Assembly: GCF_008831285.2 (NCBI RefSeq)
Contig: NC_045140.1
Coordinates: 19,404,370 to 19,468,369 of the forward strand
Length of the DNA stretch: 64,000 nucleotides
Source: Nymphaea colorata
Lineage: Eukaryota; Streptophyta; Magnoliopsida; Nymphaeales; Nymphaeaceae
Direction of reading: 5' to 3'
The notes beneath the pieces were generated by a model. The model searched no databases. It was not told the origin of the DNA and saw nothing but the letters and a program-made list of their open reading frames with translations. Below, piece by piece: positions 37,576-50,733 of this stretch. Within the stretch, counting starts at the first letter, position 1. Every line of letters begins with the position of its first letter. The position numbers were made by a program, and so were the translations under genes.

Positions 37576-40500
37576 CTAACCCCATGCCATTGAACAAGCA
37601 TAATTCACGACAAGCTTCCCATCAATCCCAAAATTCTGTGTAGTCAATGCAAATGAATGAAAGTGATTAACCAACAAAACAAAATTCATAAATATATAAA
37701 CATTAGTATAAATTTCGATTGGCCTGTTGGATGGTCACAAGGCAAGTCAGTGCAAAGATAGTCCCAGTACTATTCTCAGGAATTTCTTGGGAAGGTTTTA
37801 CAGAAGTTTTTTTTTTTTTTTTACTTTTTTTTTTATGTTGGGAAAATCTCAGAAAGTTAAAAAAGAATGAAGAAAATAAAGTAAAAGTTAATAAAAATTA
37901 TGAGTTTTCAATACTTTTTTGCAAACAATTGACAAATATTTACAAAAGTTTCTTAAATTATATATATATATATATCTGTGTGTGTGTGTGTGTATGTATA
38001 TATATTATCATGATATTAGCTAGATATTTATTTTTTGGAGACATTTGGAAAATATTGCAATATCTTGCCAATGTGATCAGCTATCACCAAAACACCAATA
38101 ATATTAAAATACTTTCACAGATATCGGTGAAATTTGCAACCGATGCAATGCAGAACCCAGTATAATAAGCCTGGCCAGAGACTGCTAAGAAAGGCAGACC
38201 CAGAGTTAGCTTGTATAACAGAAAAATAATCTTGGGCCCCTTGATCCCTTGTTTTTGAAATTACCTGAATTTTAAATATCATTGTGCCTCATGCACGAAG
38301 TTTGTGAAACATAACGCCATGCTCCTACTAGAAAAACTGGACTTTCTGAGTTGGTTTTAACAAGGGAAGGCAAGCTGCTTGGAAGAAAAACAAAGTTTTC
38401 TTCCATTTTATAAAAAATTCTCTTAGGATTTTCCTAGCTGCACATCTGTTTGATTTGATACTACACTGAATAGTTCATCGCAAAGTCACCACAATTGGAT
38501 GAAAAAGAAACTGCCAATCAAGCAATGCTTAGCTAGAAGCTTACATTGTACAAGTCAATCACCAATTCATCAGGATTTGGGGAAAAGGCGCTGTTGATAT
38601 AGACAAACTAACGAAAAAACAAAAGAAAATGATGAATTTCCATAATTTAATGCTGTAGATTACACTAACAATAAAACGTCGGAGAGGGAAAGTACAATAT
38701 CGATTACCAAGCTCTCCCTGTGCAGCTGCTTCCGCAGGAAATCAATTACCTTTGCAAACTTTTCTGTTCCAGTTATCTGTTAATTAAGAAATTCCCATCA
38801 GTATTGGCAACTGTTCTTCTTCGTCAGAAAACAAATGCAAATTCAAGAATAGATTGCACTGTCTACAGTTTCATCAAAAGCAACTATCACTTGCCATTTA
38901 TGTGCTTCAAGCCTTTCCTCCATCAGTAACATGTACGTTCCTAAACATGGTAATTTTAGGGGTATCTTTGCACATACAGTGCTAGAAAATGGTGTTCAAG
39001 AGATGTATAGGAAAAAACACACCTAGGCTACCCTCAGGCGTTTTCTTTTTGTTTGTTCTATATTCTGCACTTCTATTAGATTGATCAAGGTGAATTTTTT
39101 TTCAGAATCCCTAGTTTGACCAGTTGACCCTTTGTCTTTTCCCTCATTTCCCGTTGGGTAGGACCGCCTAGGTCCAAACGGTCCCTACATAGGTGTTTTC
39201 AAGGCCTAGACATGACTTGTGTTTTTAACTACATAGCTTGAGAGAATAATAAAAGAATCCATATAAGATACACAAAGTAAAAGGATAAACACAATAGTGA
39301 CAAAAGAAAAATGACTTGCCGTCCTCCCTAAACATAAACAAATGAAAGCAAATTGTGTTGGCATATAGCAGCCCCTGCTTATAATTTGCACATGTTTCTA
39401 GTTACCAGAACCCAAAGATCCAAACATAGACCAAGAATTAGCTTGACAGGACACACTCTAATAATATTCAAGCACGAAAACAGCAGGATCAGGATGTTGT
39501 TTCCTGGTTATCTTTTTCCTTTGTCATAACATGCATGCTGTTGTATCAAACTTCACCTTATGAGCATTTCAGTCTCAAAGAGTTATCCTCTCTAAGGTTG
39601 AGTCTGATAAGAGGACTGCAAGATGCCACCTTTTGTTTTGATGTTGAAACAAAACTTCTCTTACTGGGTTTTTTTTTTTTTTTTTGCAAAGTGGAGTTCC
39701 ACAGTTAAGCAAGTCAACATTCATAAACTAAAAAGAGTATGTTCCGCAGTTGAATAGTGAACCTGTGGTTAGATCCATTCCCTTCACTTAACTTTCCCAA
39801 ATTTCCCTTCAGATCCAACTTTCCAAACCTAGATATATTAAGATGCTAAGCATGGCTGCAATTGATCCCAAATCTACTTCAGAAGAGCTAACAGACAAAA
39901 GGCTAGGCATTTCTAGTTATTGGTGACAGAATAGAAGGAAGTAAAGGACTTCTAGGCCAAGAAAGAATTCCATGTGGAGGAAGTGAAATTACAAGTCAGT
40001 TAATAAAACAGTCACACTATGTATAAGGTAACAGACCGTCTCCTTGGATGACAATGCCCAACAAGGGAGACAACAAAATGGTACTTGGAGGTTCTTGGGA
40101 AAATGGAAATAGAAGTGTGAGGATGAGAACCCAAAGCAAGTCAAATGTAAAGATGGGAACAACATAATGGTCTGCATATGTGTGCATGAGAGAGGTAACA
40201 GGCAACAGATAAACACTTAAGAGAAAAAGAAATGAACTCTCGACCAGCCAAACCTTGAAAAGACAAGGTTCACGAAAATAAATTAGTCGTAAGGGACTAG
40301 AACAAAGACCACAGGTATCACACAGGGATCAGTCATTTTGCAACCATATCACATCTTGTAAAATATACAAGGACCATTACCATAAACAATTCCCCACCTT
40401 TTGACCTGAAACGAGTAAACTAGATCCTTTTATGTCCCTTTCTTTTAATTCCATGAGTTAGAAACATGGCATCGTCAGCACTTGGATGAACACTACCTTC

Positions 40501-42870
40501 TTTTCATATTTATTTGGTTGACCAAATAAAAAGAGAGTGACATATGACTAAATTCACATTATTATATGCATAAAAAAAATAAAATGGTACAATAACTATC
40601 ATCCTTGATTGGGAAGATTTAATCTGAACGAGAGGAAAAGAACAGCAAGTACGAGAACTGAATTACTTGTATCTTATTGAAAACAGAGTATTATTGAAAA
40701 AAACTGATTGCAAAAAGATAAATGGTGACAGAGATCCATTGCTTTTGTCTGAATGCCAATGTTCTAGTGCACATGCCATTTTTTATTCATTTTAATCTTA
40801 ACCCCTCCTAAAGCATATTGTACATTTGTTTGTGATAAAGGAAGATCACAAGGAACTGTTTCATTTGTGTACCACTAAGTCAAGAAATGATCCCATTTAG
40901 AATTAATAGCATCAAATTGAAGAAAACTCTAAATAGCAGATATGAATCCAGAATAAAACCATATAAAACAAGGTCAGCAAGTGAGATGTGGATAAGCTTC
41001 ATTATCAAGAGGAGAATAACTAGATAGGCCTCAAAACGACAGATATGATAACAACATGATTGTCTAGTCAAAATCACCCTTCAGACAGAATTTGTTTTAT
41101 CACTGCTGCAGCCAATGGCTGAATCTCTTTGACAAAAAATATGTTCTGTTCACATAGAATATGATGTAGAACCATTAAAGAGTTCCTTCCTGATTCACCC
41201 TGACAGTCAAATACCTCATTTAAGTTTTTTTGCAATTGATCATTATTTCATGTTCTATTTCACTCCCAAATGAGGTTCTTTTTCACCTTTCCCTCATGGT
41301 ACCACTTTGCTATCGGTCACCTAGGAGCATTTAGTCTTGCAAGGTGGCCCTCGCTGATTCACACGATTAATCTTGTTCAACTTCAAAGGATTTAAGGTTA
41401 GTCATCACACAAGACTTCAAAACTGTGTCACCTCGCTGATCCCTAATTTTTCTACTTGCTACATATTGTATAATATTAACATGATGACTTTGACCTGGAT
41501 ATGTTCAAACTTATTTTCCACACTTGATATATGCATGAAAACGACCTCATGTAGAGCATATCAGATATAATGATCAAGATATCATTGAACATATACGGTA
41601 GAATAACTAATGTCTTATAACAGCAGATGAGTATTTACTAAACAGTAAACACATATTACACAAGTATATTTCTTCATTTAGACTAGACAGTAGCGTATAG
41701 CACTTCAATTAGATCAGAAAGTACCCTATATTGTGTTATTCTTTTATTTATGCATCCGGTAGAGCTTCTAAGTTCACTTTTTGCATGCTTCTTTTCACTT
41801 CACATTTCTCATGTACTTGTTAACGTCTTGTTTCTGGTTTCACGTCGATCTGCTTCTTAGCTTCACTTCCTTCCTTAGCAATCTTGCTAGTCCCTGATTG
41901 ACAACTCTGTCCAACTAAAAGATCAAAGGGGGCTTCGCTTGTCACTATCAGCACAATCAAGGCATTAAAACTAAACCAACACATCGGATAGCTTAACTAG
42001 TTAGAATCCACAGATTTTTGCCTCTGACGGGCATTTTGACAAATGAAATATTGGTAGCACATGTAAACCTTGGAGTAAAATCGTCCAATCTTTCCTCTTA
42101 CTTCCGTTAGCAATCAAGGTATCTAATATAAAGTCTTTTTTTTTTGTTTCTATTTGCCTTATGCGTAACAGAAATTCCATTCTAATCTCAAAATTCGAGT
42201 GGAGAATCAGCACTAGCTACCATCAGATTATTGTGGATATATATATATATATATGTTCCTGTTATTAACAAAATCATAAATTCACTACAAAATTGTATTA
42301 TTTCCACTAACCGCGCACGTCCCTTATAGGACTGCAAACTGCCCCGAGTCTAGAATACCTTCTTTTGACCCAACAACAGCATTAAAGTGAATGTGAAACA
42401 AAAGGATCACAACCGCGGGCATGGTAAAACCAGTTTCTCGAGTTCACTAATCTCACTAAACGCATCTCAAGATTGATCAGAAACATCAATGGAAAAGTAC
42501 AAACCTCTGCAAGTCTCGTTAAGAAGAAGAAGAAGAAGAAAAAGAAGAAATTCTAGAAGAATATTTACCTTGAATTTGGCTTGTTTGAGAATGGGTGCAT
42601 CGCCGGTCGCTTTCAGATGAACAACGACTGTAACGAAGAAGAACAACAAGTGGAAAGCGATGACTAAACCTCAGGGAACTGGCAGAGCACAATTAATTAA
42701 CGATGAACAACGCAAAAAAGAAATCCTAATTTGTCCTAGTTTCCTGGACAATTGGCTGAAAACACCATCTCAAGAAAGGCCCTTTCGATTTCCAAAGCCC
42801 CGAAGACTAAGCAGGAGCAAGATTCACGATTCGCACCTTTCTGGACGGGAGCTGCGGGCGACTCCGCCAT
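37576..42870 (-). CDS. ATG12: Autophagy-related ubiquitin-like protein ATG12
   Basis: Five exons in transcript order, 42837-42870, 42569-42627, 38708-38776, 38545-38607 and 37576-37635, join in frame to 94 residues, the usual length for plant ATG12. The protein opens MAESPAAPVQKVVVHLKATG, then PILKQAKFKITGTEKFAKV, the helix [38 protein letters not shown], and ends KLVVNYACSMAWG. The free C-terminal Gly is the residue joined by ATG7 and ATG10 to a Lys of ATG5. No processing tail follows it, as expected for ATG12. ATG12-ATG5 with ATG16 then acts as the E3 for ATG8 lipidation on the forming autophagosome membrane. All splice borders are GT-AG. Intron 2 is long (38628-scale spacing does not apply elsewhere: it spans 38777-42568). 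The start codon is the only one that gives the family N terminus. Confidence 0.96.
37957..38004. repeat. (TA)n-(TG)n microsatellite
   Basis: TA repeats, then TG repeats, then TA again, in the last intron of ATG12 (37636-38544). Confidence 0.85.
38777..42568 (-). other. 3.8-kb intron 2 of ATG12
   Basis: AT-rich, with an AAG-repeat tract beside its donor (42520-42550), a short (AT)n run at 42237-42254 and several poly-A/T runs. No gene or clear mobile element was recognised in it. Confidence 0.7.
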
Positions 42871-43479
42871 TTCCCAAAGCCAGAGCTTTCCGTAATCCGC
42901 TATGTCCAGGAATTTCCCCGATCGGCTCAAATTAAACCGTGCCGGAATTTCCCTGAAGAGCTTTCCTTACTCCTCGAATTTTACCACTCAAGCAGTGATC
43001 GAACGATTTATTTCCTCCGTCGCTCACCGACGTGGACGGTTTCGCGCTCACCAAGTTTTGCTTCCCAGTTTTGGAGATCGTCCCACAAAATGCCACGGAT
43101 CGGGTTCGAATCGAATATGTCGATTCTCGTTATCTTCGCATGGAATTGGAACATCAATAATACAATACAAAAACTAAACTTGAATTGGTAGGACTTAGGA
43201 GGAAGTCCTTCGTATCTTTGCTATAAATAACTGTAACGGTACCGTATCAATCTACTGGTGTATCCGTTTATATCTTCATATTTTTCATATTATCTTCCTT
43301 CTTCTCGTTTCCCCTCTTGTGTTCTCAGTTTTATATAATTCCTTGTCAATTTAACAACACACAACCAAACAACACATATATGAATCATGTAATTTGTATC
43401 TTTACATGCAAAATTAGGGTTTATGACCCCATATAGTTTCTTTCAACATAATATTTCTTGATGTTCCCAAGGTTCTTAC

Positions 43480-43930
43480 CAAGAACCTCACCCACTTCCA
43501 CACTGGGTTTGGGCCCCTCGCTCGATGGATCCCAACTCATCATGTCGGACCCCAACTCATCTCCTAACAACAACAAAAATTAAGAACCAAGACAATAAAT
43601 CAATTAACAAGCTTCTTAATTTACAAGTTATTGAAAATATCTCACAATTTTTAATGCGAAACTAAATTTTTCAAAGTGCTGTGTTACAATTGATCTTAAT
43701 AAGGTACGCGTGTCAGTGCGTGTTCAACCAACTCTAATATTGCTGTCACGACCTGATTCACTCCCATATTAAGCTTGGGCTCTTGGTTCAATGGATTTCA
43801 ACCTGACCCTTAATATTTTCGGTTTTCATCTCAAAAATACTTAGAATCATGACAACCAATCATTTAAAAATGTCTCACAATATTCAACAGGACTAAACTT
43901 TTCAAAGTTGAACGTTACAAAATTTCTAAT
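43480..43930. repeat. Two diverged direct copies of a dispersed-type repeat
   Basis: About 43497-43705 and 43765-43925 share, in order, a TGGG(C)..CTCG/TTGGTTCAATGGAT block, AGAA.CA.GACAA, TCTCACAAT and ACTAAA.TTTTCAAAGT. Similarity is patchy and the ends are not defined. Confidence 0.45.
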
Positions 43931-44204
43931 ATAATGAATTTGTGTCGTAAAATCTTTGAAGATGAGCACACAAATGAAGGAATTTTGTTGCTAAAGGGAC
44001 GTATTATAAGAATATGATCACCAATACTGTTTGTGCAAGCTCGGGAAACGTGAAACATGCACTTGAAATGCACGATACATGCCCAAAAGACCGTATTCTT
44101 TGAACTTACTGGCGTTTACCTCATTAACTTGTTTCCATGGTTAGAATAGCAGTCAGTGTCATATAATGAAGCCAGTAATACAAAGGTTGTGAGAAGCAGG
44201 AAAA

Positions 44205-44323
44205 TTATATATGGAATTTTGTAAGATCTACCAACAAATGCTTCTAAGTGGCAGGAAGATAATTTATATATGGAATTGTACAAGATTTATCAAAAAATGC
44301 TTCTAAGTGGTAGAAAGATCTGT
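44205..44323. repeat. Two-copy tandem repeat, period 59
   Basis: The units at 44205 and 44264 both contain TATATGGAATT and AATGCTTCTAAGTGG. Spacing between the words is 59 bases. Confidence 0.8.
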
Positions 44324-44921
44324 GAAGCAAAAGATGTTGATGAGGCCAATGACATTAATTTTGACCATTGCATTGGACATGGGACTTTTACCTCATTGGG
44401 TAGGTGTCGAGCTAAGATTTTTTTTTTTTTTATTAGGGAGGCCAAACTATAGTTTCAAAATTTTAACAAGAACCAAAATATAATTTTTCAAATTTTTTAT
44501 ATTTAAGCTGAATGAGATTGTTCTGAAACTACCTTCGATGCATAATTTGAGATGGACTGCATTAGGAAGTTATCAAAAATGTCGTTTGTGAGAAGTTCAT
44601 GCAAATGAGAAGTGTGACAAGGCAGATGAAAATTTTAAGTGTTGAGAAAGATAAAAGTTTGATTCGATCTACTTGTATCGACAATCGTATGAACAAGAAC
44701 AGTACTCCAACTTTAGGATGAAATGCGAAGGAATTGAGCTAAACCTCCATTGTCAATAGCAGAGCCAACTAACTGCAAGAGAAGTTTCTGAACCCAGAGG
44801 GAGGAACACAACCACTTGACTGGTCCTCTACATAAACTGGTTTACAAATTTTGGCTCTCCATTATTGTATAGCAAGTTCAGTAAGTGGTGAGATTTAGTG
44901 AGCATTGAGACCAAAGCAGTA

Positions 44922-45062
44922 GTGGAGGCCAGTGTCCGCTGCTGCGGGCAATTGCCCACACCAGCCCCATACAAATTGCGCTATTTATACATTACTACAT
45001 CTATAACTTATTTATGTATAAAATGCTACTGCCCCTTGACGAGAAATTTTTGGCTCCGCCAC
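44922..45062. mobile_element. Small MITE-like relic, copy A
   Basis: Starts GTGGAGGCCAG and ends TGGCTCCGCCAC, imperfect inverted ends, with GGGCAATTGCCC near the left end. A related copy lies at 58873-59030. Ends of the form 'TTTTGGCTCCGCC' are common on non-autonomous plant elements; this is inference without a family match. Confidence 0.45.
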
Positions 45063-46012
45063 AGCATGAAAGCTTTATCGTCTCCTTTAGTATGATAGAC
45101 TTCCCGAATGGAGCTTAAAGTACGGCATGCAAAACTAAGAAAAACTCAATTAACAAAAGAAATTAAGTAGGGATTTTGTCTTCCAATATTTCAGCTATCT
45201 AACCAAGCCGTCTATATGGTTGAGAGAAAAACAAGGAGAAAAAGATATGAAATAGTACTACATAAACGAAAATATCTATCACCTTTTTTTCCTTGTATTT
45301 TCTTTAATCATCCATCATGATAGATCAAACATCGTTAGTTAATGGTTGGGTGGCTCTTAAAAGTTAGTCACCATTCAATTTTTTTTTTTATATCTCTTAG
45401 ATATCATAAACACCACTATTCAATTTTTCTATAACTTATAAAAACCAGTGTCAATATATACATATATTGAAAAGCTTGAGCCTATCATTTACCTCTTTTG
45501 AAGCAAAAGAATTGAGGTATTCTTTTGCATGATTACTCAATTTAAAAGGGGAAAGATAATCAGATTCGGCGATTATCAGAATCAAATCATTGGATCCCCC
45601 AGCGGATTTAAGAGTGCCATGGGTCAAACTTTTAACTGTTTTAAAAATATTTCAAGAACTTGTAAATTTATATCTGTGTGTTTTATTCACGATTAAAAAA
45701 AAAGTTGCTCCCTTAATTGCTGCAGCCAATTTCCAAATATTACTTTAAATTTATTTACTGAATCTGCAACCGTACTCGGTTCAACATAAATAATGACAGG
45801 CAACAACTCAGATAAAAAACATTGCCTCAAAAAATAGATAAAAAATTGACCTACATGACTATAGGTCGACGTGACTATACGTCAACAGCACACCAAGATG
45901 AGCAATGCAAGATCAGCAAAACAGGAAAATGAAAAAAATAAGGAGTTGAAGAGGCTGACGAATCCACAGCAAAGCAAGAAAAAACAGCACAAGATCCACA
46001 AAACAACTGATA

Positions 46013-46093
46013 AATGAATCATCAAATAGTGATATATATAAATGAATCATCAATGAATCATCAAATAGTGATATATATAAACGAATCATCTAT

Positions 46094-46146
<53 letters not shown>
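46013..46146. repeat. Tandem repeat followed by a 50-bp (TA)n run
   Basis: AATGAATCATCAAATAGTG occurs twice (about 46013 and 46047), followed by an uninterrupted TA run to 46146. Confidence 0.85.
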
Positions 46147-46147
<1 letters not shown>

Positions 46148-47952
46148 CCCACAACAATCGAATGAGCGTCCTGTCCAACTGGATACACTGTCTTTTTTGA
46201 GCAGAAAGAAAACACTAACTACCAACTAAAGGAAATGGAGAGAGGTTTCCGGAGCCGATACAATCCAAATCCCAGGAAAAGTTCGATCCGTTTGCACAAG
46301 CAGCGTTGGGGAGTCTAGTTTTGTCAATGGCGGTCAAAAGTGAGGGGTATTTTGGACAATGGTGGAGGCGGTGATTGCTTCCGTTCCCTTACGTGGTACG
46401 AATTCGCGTTCTTTGAAAAGGGGGGGAGAGGAAGGAAGGTTGAAGTGGGACCCACAGCAGCAACCGCGTGGGTCCGGCTGACGCTCTTTAGGTTGGGGGG
46501 AGAAGGTGGGTCCCACTACACAGCATAAATTTAGGGCGGGGTCTCGGGTGCTTGCCGGGCCCACCGAGGAAACCGCCTCCTTCTCTCGACGACGATGAAG
46601 AAGAGAGAAAATAATTATTTTAAAGAAAAGACGGCCGATTCTATGACGTGGACTGCCCCGGCTCGGCTCGGCTCTTGCTAGTTTCCACTCGCTCTCAAAC
46701 CCCCAGCCCCCATGCTCACCCCTCTCGAGCCGCTGTTCCAGGAACGGACTCGGGGTTCCCCGCCCGATTCAGAAAAAAAAACGTGTCGGTTTTGTTCTGG
46801 AAAACTTCGTTCCCGGATCCAGAAGCATGTTATCAAATCCAGCGATCCGATTACGATTCCATTAAGTTAAAAGATCTAGATTGGCGTTTATATGACTGAA
46901 TCCGAAGAGGATAGAAGACGGATCCGGATTTTTTGTATTGGTTGGACACTGCTTTTCTTATCCGAACCTGGTTACCATGTGTCCAGCCAACGAAGGTTCA
47001 GTAGAGGAAAAAACCGGGTCCACGTACTTCCGATCCGCACTACGAGACAGGAGCGCAAATTGGCAACATTTTAGAACCGAAGATTTGTCCTGAATTTCAG
47101 ACCAGTTCTTTTATTCTGGATCTGTGTTCATATGTGGACAAGTTGGTGCCTTTTTTTCCCTTTGCGCGTGAAAACTAAAGAGCCCGTGCTTTGAATTTTT
47201 TATTGTAACATTAATAAATCTTACGTTAACTTTGAATTATGGTTGTAATAAAGCCCCTTTTTTATATATAGTTGAGACCTCATACCTCCACTATGGATCA
47301 AATTATAAAAACACGAAATTCATGGACAAGGTTTCGGTGATTTAGTTGGAAAATTGTAAAAAATAAAGAATTTCAGATGTGAGAAAAACAAAGGAAATAT
47401 TAAAATTATGTCTGAAAACTTCTATAGAAAGAATACATTAAAGCATCAATGAACCAATGGATCCTTCTAGAGAAATTTTCATTTTCAGGCACATTTTTTT
47501 GCTATAATGTTCATATAAGCATGCATAGTTTGTGATTTGTTAAAAAAAAAAAAAAGCAAACCGAAAAATGAACATTTCTGTTCTTTCATATGATATAATA
47601 ACACTGTGATATTTTTTTTAGAATGGTTGACAATTGGACTAAGACATAAAATTAAAAAATAAAAATTTAAAGACAGATGAACATGACAAAACAATATCAG
47701 AAGAGAGAAGGTCCGTCGAAAAGTCATACTAGAAGACGGGATGTTGTTAAGATTTTTATCATCTTGTGAAACCGATGGAGATTGACAGATAGCTCCGATC
47801 TCAAATTCAACATATTCAATCACTAATATTCCTTCACTTTATAAGAATCCATTTTCGTAAACAGCCACAATTAGAAAAAGGAAATCTATTTCTTACCATT
47901 ATTTAATTATTCATTTAAATCCAACATTCTTAGCAAGATGTAACAAATTCAA

Positions 47953-47953
<1 letters not shown>

Positions 47954-47990
<37 letters not shown>
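47954..47990. repeat. (AT)n microsatellite
   Basis: An uninterrupted TA run about 300 bases upstream of the inferred bHLH leader exon. Confidence 0.9.
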
Positions 47991-47992
<2 letters not shown>

Positions 47993-48199
47993 TGCAGTTA
48001 TTTTGATCAAGTATCTTGGCTGACCCGGGCTTTCTTCGAGCTTTTTTTTTTTTTTTTTAAATATGAGAGTTAGGGTTGAGGAGCCGGGGCAGGGCGATGG
48101 GCTTAATCATGGTTAAGCCGAGCCGATTGAGCGGCGGCTAAGACTAGTCTGCACGGCTGTTGATGAGCTGTCATATTTATCAATAAAACCCAGGAAAGC

Positions 48200-48339
48200 G
48201 GACAGGAGTTCCTCACTCTTCATCCCCCTTTGGCGCGCACTAGTTCTTTTGCTCCATACGCCGGATAAGTTGTCTATTCTAATCTTCCGGCGAAGAACGA
48301 CGTGGATTGCTTCATCCGGATGCGGAGTTTCTGTTTCTG
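48200..48339 (+). other. Inferred 5' UTR exon of the bHLH gene
   Basis: Ends in TTTCTG followed by a strong GTAAGT donor at 48340. The matching acceptor is TTTTGTGCAG before 50690, 44 bases upstream of the coding ATG at 50734. The leader start is not fixed; TATTTATCAATAAAA near 48174 could be the TATA region. Spliced, the ATG at 48320 opens an 11-codon upstream frame that crosses the junction and stops before the main ATG. Confidence 0.5.
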
Positions 48340-49952
48340 GTAAGTATGCGGAATTCTCCGGCGAGATTTTTGTGCAGTTCTTGCGTTTGATGTTCGAAAT
48401 TCACGAAACTCTCGGCAATGGCGTCGTCCGGCCGAACGATCGCATGCCGGCAAGTCTAGTGTTCCATCCATCGCGTTCTTTGCTCGCTTCAGTCGGACTG
48501 TTAACTTTTCGGGTTTCGATCGCGGCCGGTTTTTGCGGTTCCGATGGCCGGAGATTCCATGCGCGAGACGCCGAGAGAAATTTCCCTCTTTCTAGGGAAC
48601 GAAATGACGGAACTATCCACGTACTGCTCGACCTTTTGAATTCTAAAGTAAAAAAGTTTCGTCACTCTGGTTAAGCGAAAGGATAATCTGGTCCTTTTCT
48701 TTGCCAGGGCTGTCCTAGCCCTTTGTTATTTTGGTGGACAATACCGACTGTAAGAATAGCCAAAAGATGCATGGACTTTTTTGAGGGAGAGGGACAGAGA
48801 CTATTCCAAATTGTGTGTTGACAAATTTTGGTTTGTCAGCAGTCCCATTTCATCCTGTTTCCCCACGTTATAGACGAGGTTTCACTCTTCAGAACGACGC
48901 TCTCCTTCCCTTCCTGTCCACCTATGTGGTCAAGCTTGAATAGCGACTTCATTTTCTGCTGTCTCCGTGTGCTACCAGTCCATCTGTCCATTGGCTTCAT
49001 TTTTCTTGACTAGCGTGCAGTCCGCAGAAACAGTAGGATGGCCGAGAAGTCTCCCTAAGGAAGTGCATCCAAAACCCTCGTATGTGGAAAAACCGATCGA
49101 ACATTCTTGTGCGACTTCTTTACCGCCACTTTACATCTCAACCGTTGGCTTATATGGACGGACGGTCTATATGGAAACTGCATGGCGGCTATTCACACAC
49201 CTTCGTTGAAAGTCCCAAACTTTAGAGGGAAAGGGTACTGCTTCTTCACAGCCGCTATTGCACGGAGACGGAAGTGAGGAAAATTTCCCTTGCACCGTAT
49301 ATTGTTGATGTTTTGGTTTCCATCTTCATGAATTTACATCGTGGTTGCATGTGTATTTTTGTGTGTACATGTGCATAGGCGTATGTCTGCATGAAATGTA
49401 GAAGGGTATCGGCTTTTTGCCTGCTTGGATATGTCATATGTGTGGTGCAACTAGCACATTCGGTGTTTGTCCAGTACCTGTAGGGACTGTATCACGGCAA
49501 TAGTAGCATTCCAGATAGCTGAAGAGTTAAGACGACCTGTGAATGTGATACCAAGGTGGAATTTGTTGTCATGATGTTACCTACTAACTAACAAATACAG
49601 ATCCCTCCCGCTTAGGCGAAAATCATTGCATGATTTCATTTATTTACTATTTTAATCAACTAATTCGTCTGGGAAATCATTTTATATTCTATTGTGCTTT
49701 AGAAGTACCATCAATTTATGCAGAACCTACGCTATATTTTTTTCCTTGTCCTTTTTTTAAGAAAGTATATTGTATTCTTGAATCATTATGCCTATTGGTT
49801 AATCAGTGTCGTTCTTCTTGGTGCGTAAGTAGATTCGGAGATCGCAGCGTATGATTGGCCATTGCCTAAAATCTGATTATTTACTTAATCAACTCCACCC
49901 AGGTGCAAGCTGACTTCAGATTGCACGCTAGAATACATCTTTCGGTCGTCAA

Positions 49953-49955
<3 letters not shown>

Positions 49956-50001
<46 letters not shown>
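49956..50001. repeat. (GA)n microsatellite
   Basis: About 23 GA units in the leader intron (48340-50689) of the bHLH gene. Confidence 0.95.
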
Positions 50002-50003
<2 letters not shown>

Positions 50004-50733
50004 AATTTTCTCCATTGATTTCATAAAGCGGCCGAACATATTGACCTATGTCTTTAAATAATGGGGATCGTTCACCAAAAACTGTTTCATTGTTTCGCAT
50101 TGTTTAATTTGCTTAGTACGAGCATGCTGGTGAAGGTCTACCTACCAATAGTTTTCTTTTTCTTGCCTGAAGTTGTATGCGTTCAAAATTCTCACTGGAT
50201 GAGATGTCTGATGAAACAATGCCTGAAAAGATGTGAAATGTCAAGCGCCAGTATTTATGAGTTTCCCAATGTTCATTCCATGAATGAATATATAGATCCA
50301 TCTAACTGGATGGGATGAAGATGGGTCCATGGCCCTGGCGCCCACCTGTGCAGCTTGTAAGCAGCATTCGCACGATCATTCTAGCTATCCACCAAGCAGA
50401 GCCATGTGGGTCATATTCTGTTGGGTCTGCCCCAAGAATGTGTATGCAAATGGAAGGACAGAATCTGGCCTTCCCCACACCCAGCTCTGGAAGCCCCGTC
50501 CAGCCTGTGCTTCGCCTCGTCTCTTCTGCCTTGCTAGCATTGTTCACATGACAAACAGAAGTGACTTATTTTGCAAGGGGCGTTTCAGTTGATGATGAAA
50601 CATTATGAACCCATCCACTGCATTGACGAGCTTTGGCTTCCAATTTTGCATAATAATGAAAGCTGGTCTCTGCTTCTTTTTTTGTGCAGCGGAAGTCAAA
50701 CTTGAAATTAAAAGGGGCAGAAAGTTGCAGCCG

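Larger units (their letters stand above)
42871..48200. other. Intergenic between divergent ATG12 and bHLH genes
   Basis: AT-rich with transposon-like relics (see 43480-43930 and 44922-45062), tandem repeats, and a GC-richer block at 46320-46760 with runs of G and C. Short open frames here do not resemble proteins I know. The promoters of ATG12 (left) and bHLH (right) must lie at the two ends. Confidence 0.65.

Noticed and set aside
43185-43370. LTR-like end (TATAAATAACTGTA... CTTGTGTTCTCAGTTTTATA)
   Set aside because: The style fits a retrotransposon LTR, but no TG/CA ends with a target duplication could be defined.
50302-50592. Overlapping open frames on both strands in the bHLH leader intron
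   Set aside because: Locally GC-rich DNA gives long frames in several phases; no family resemblance or splice support.
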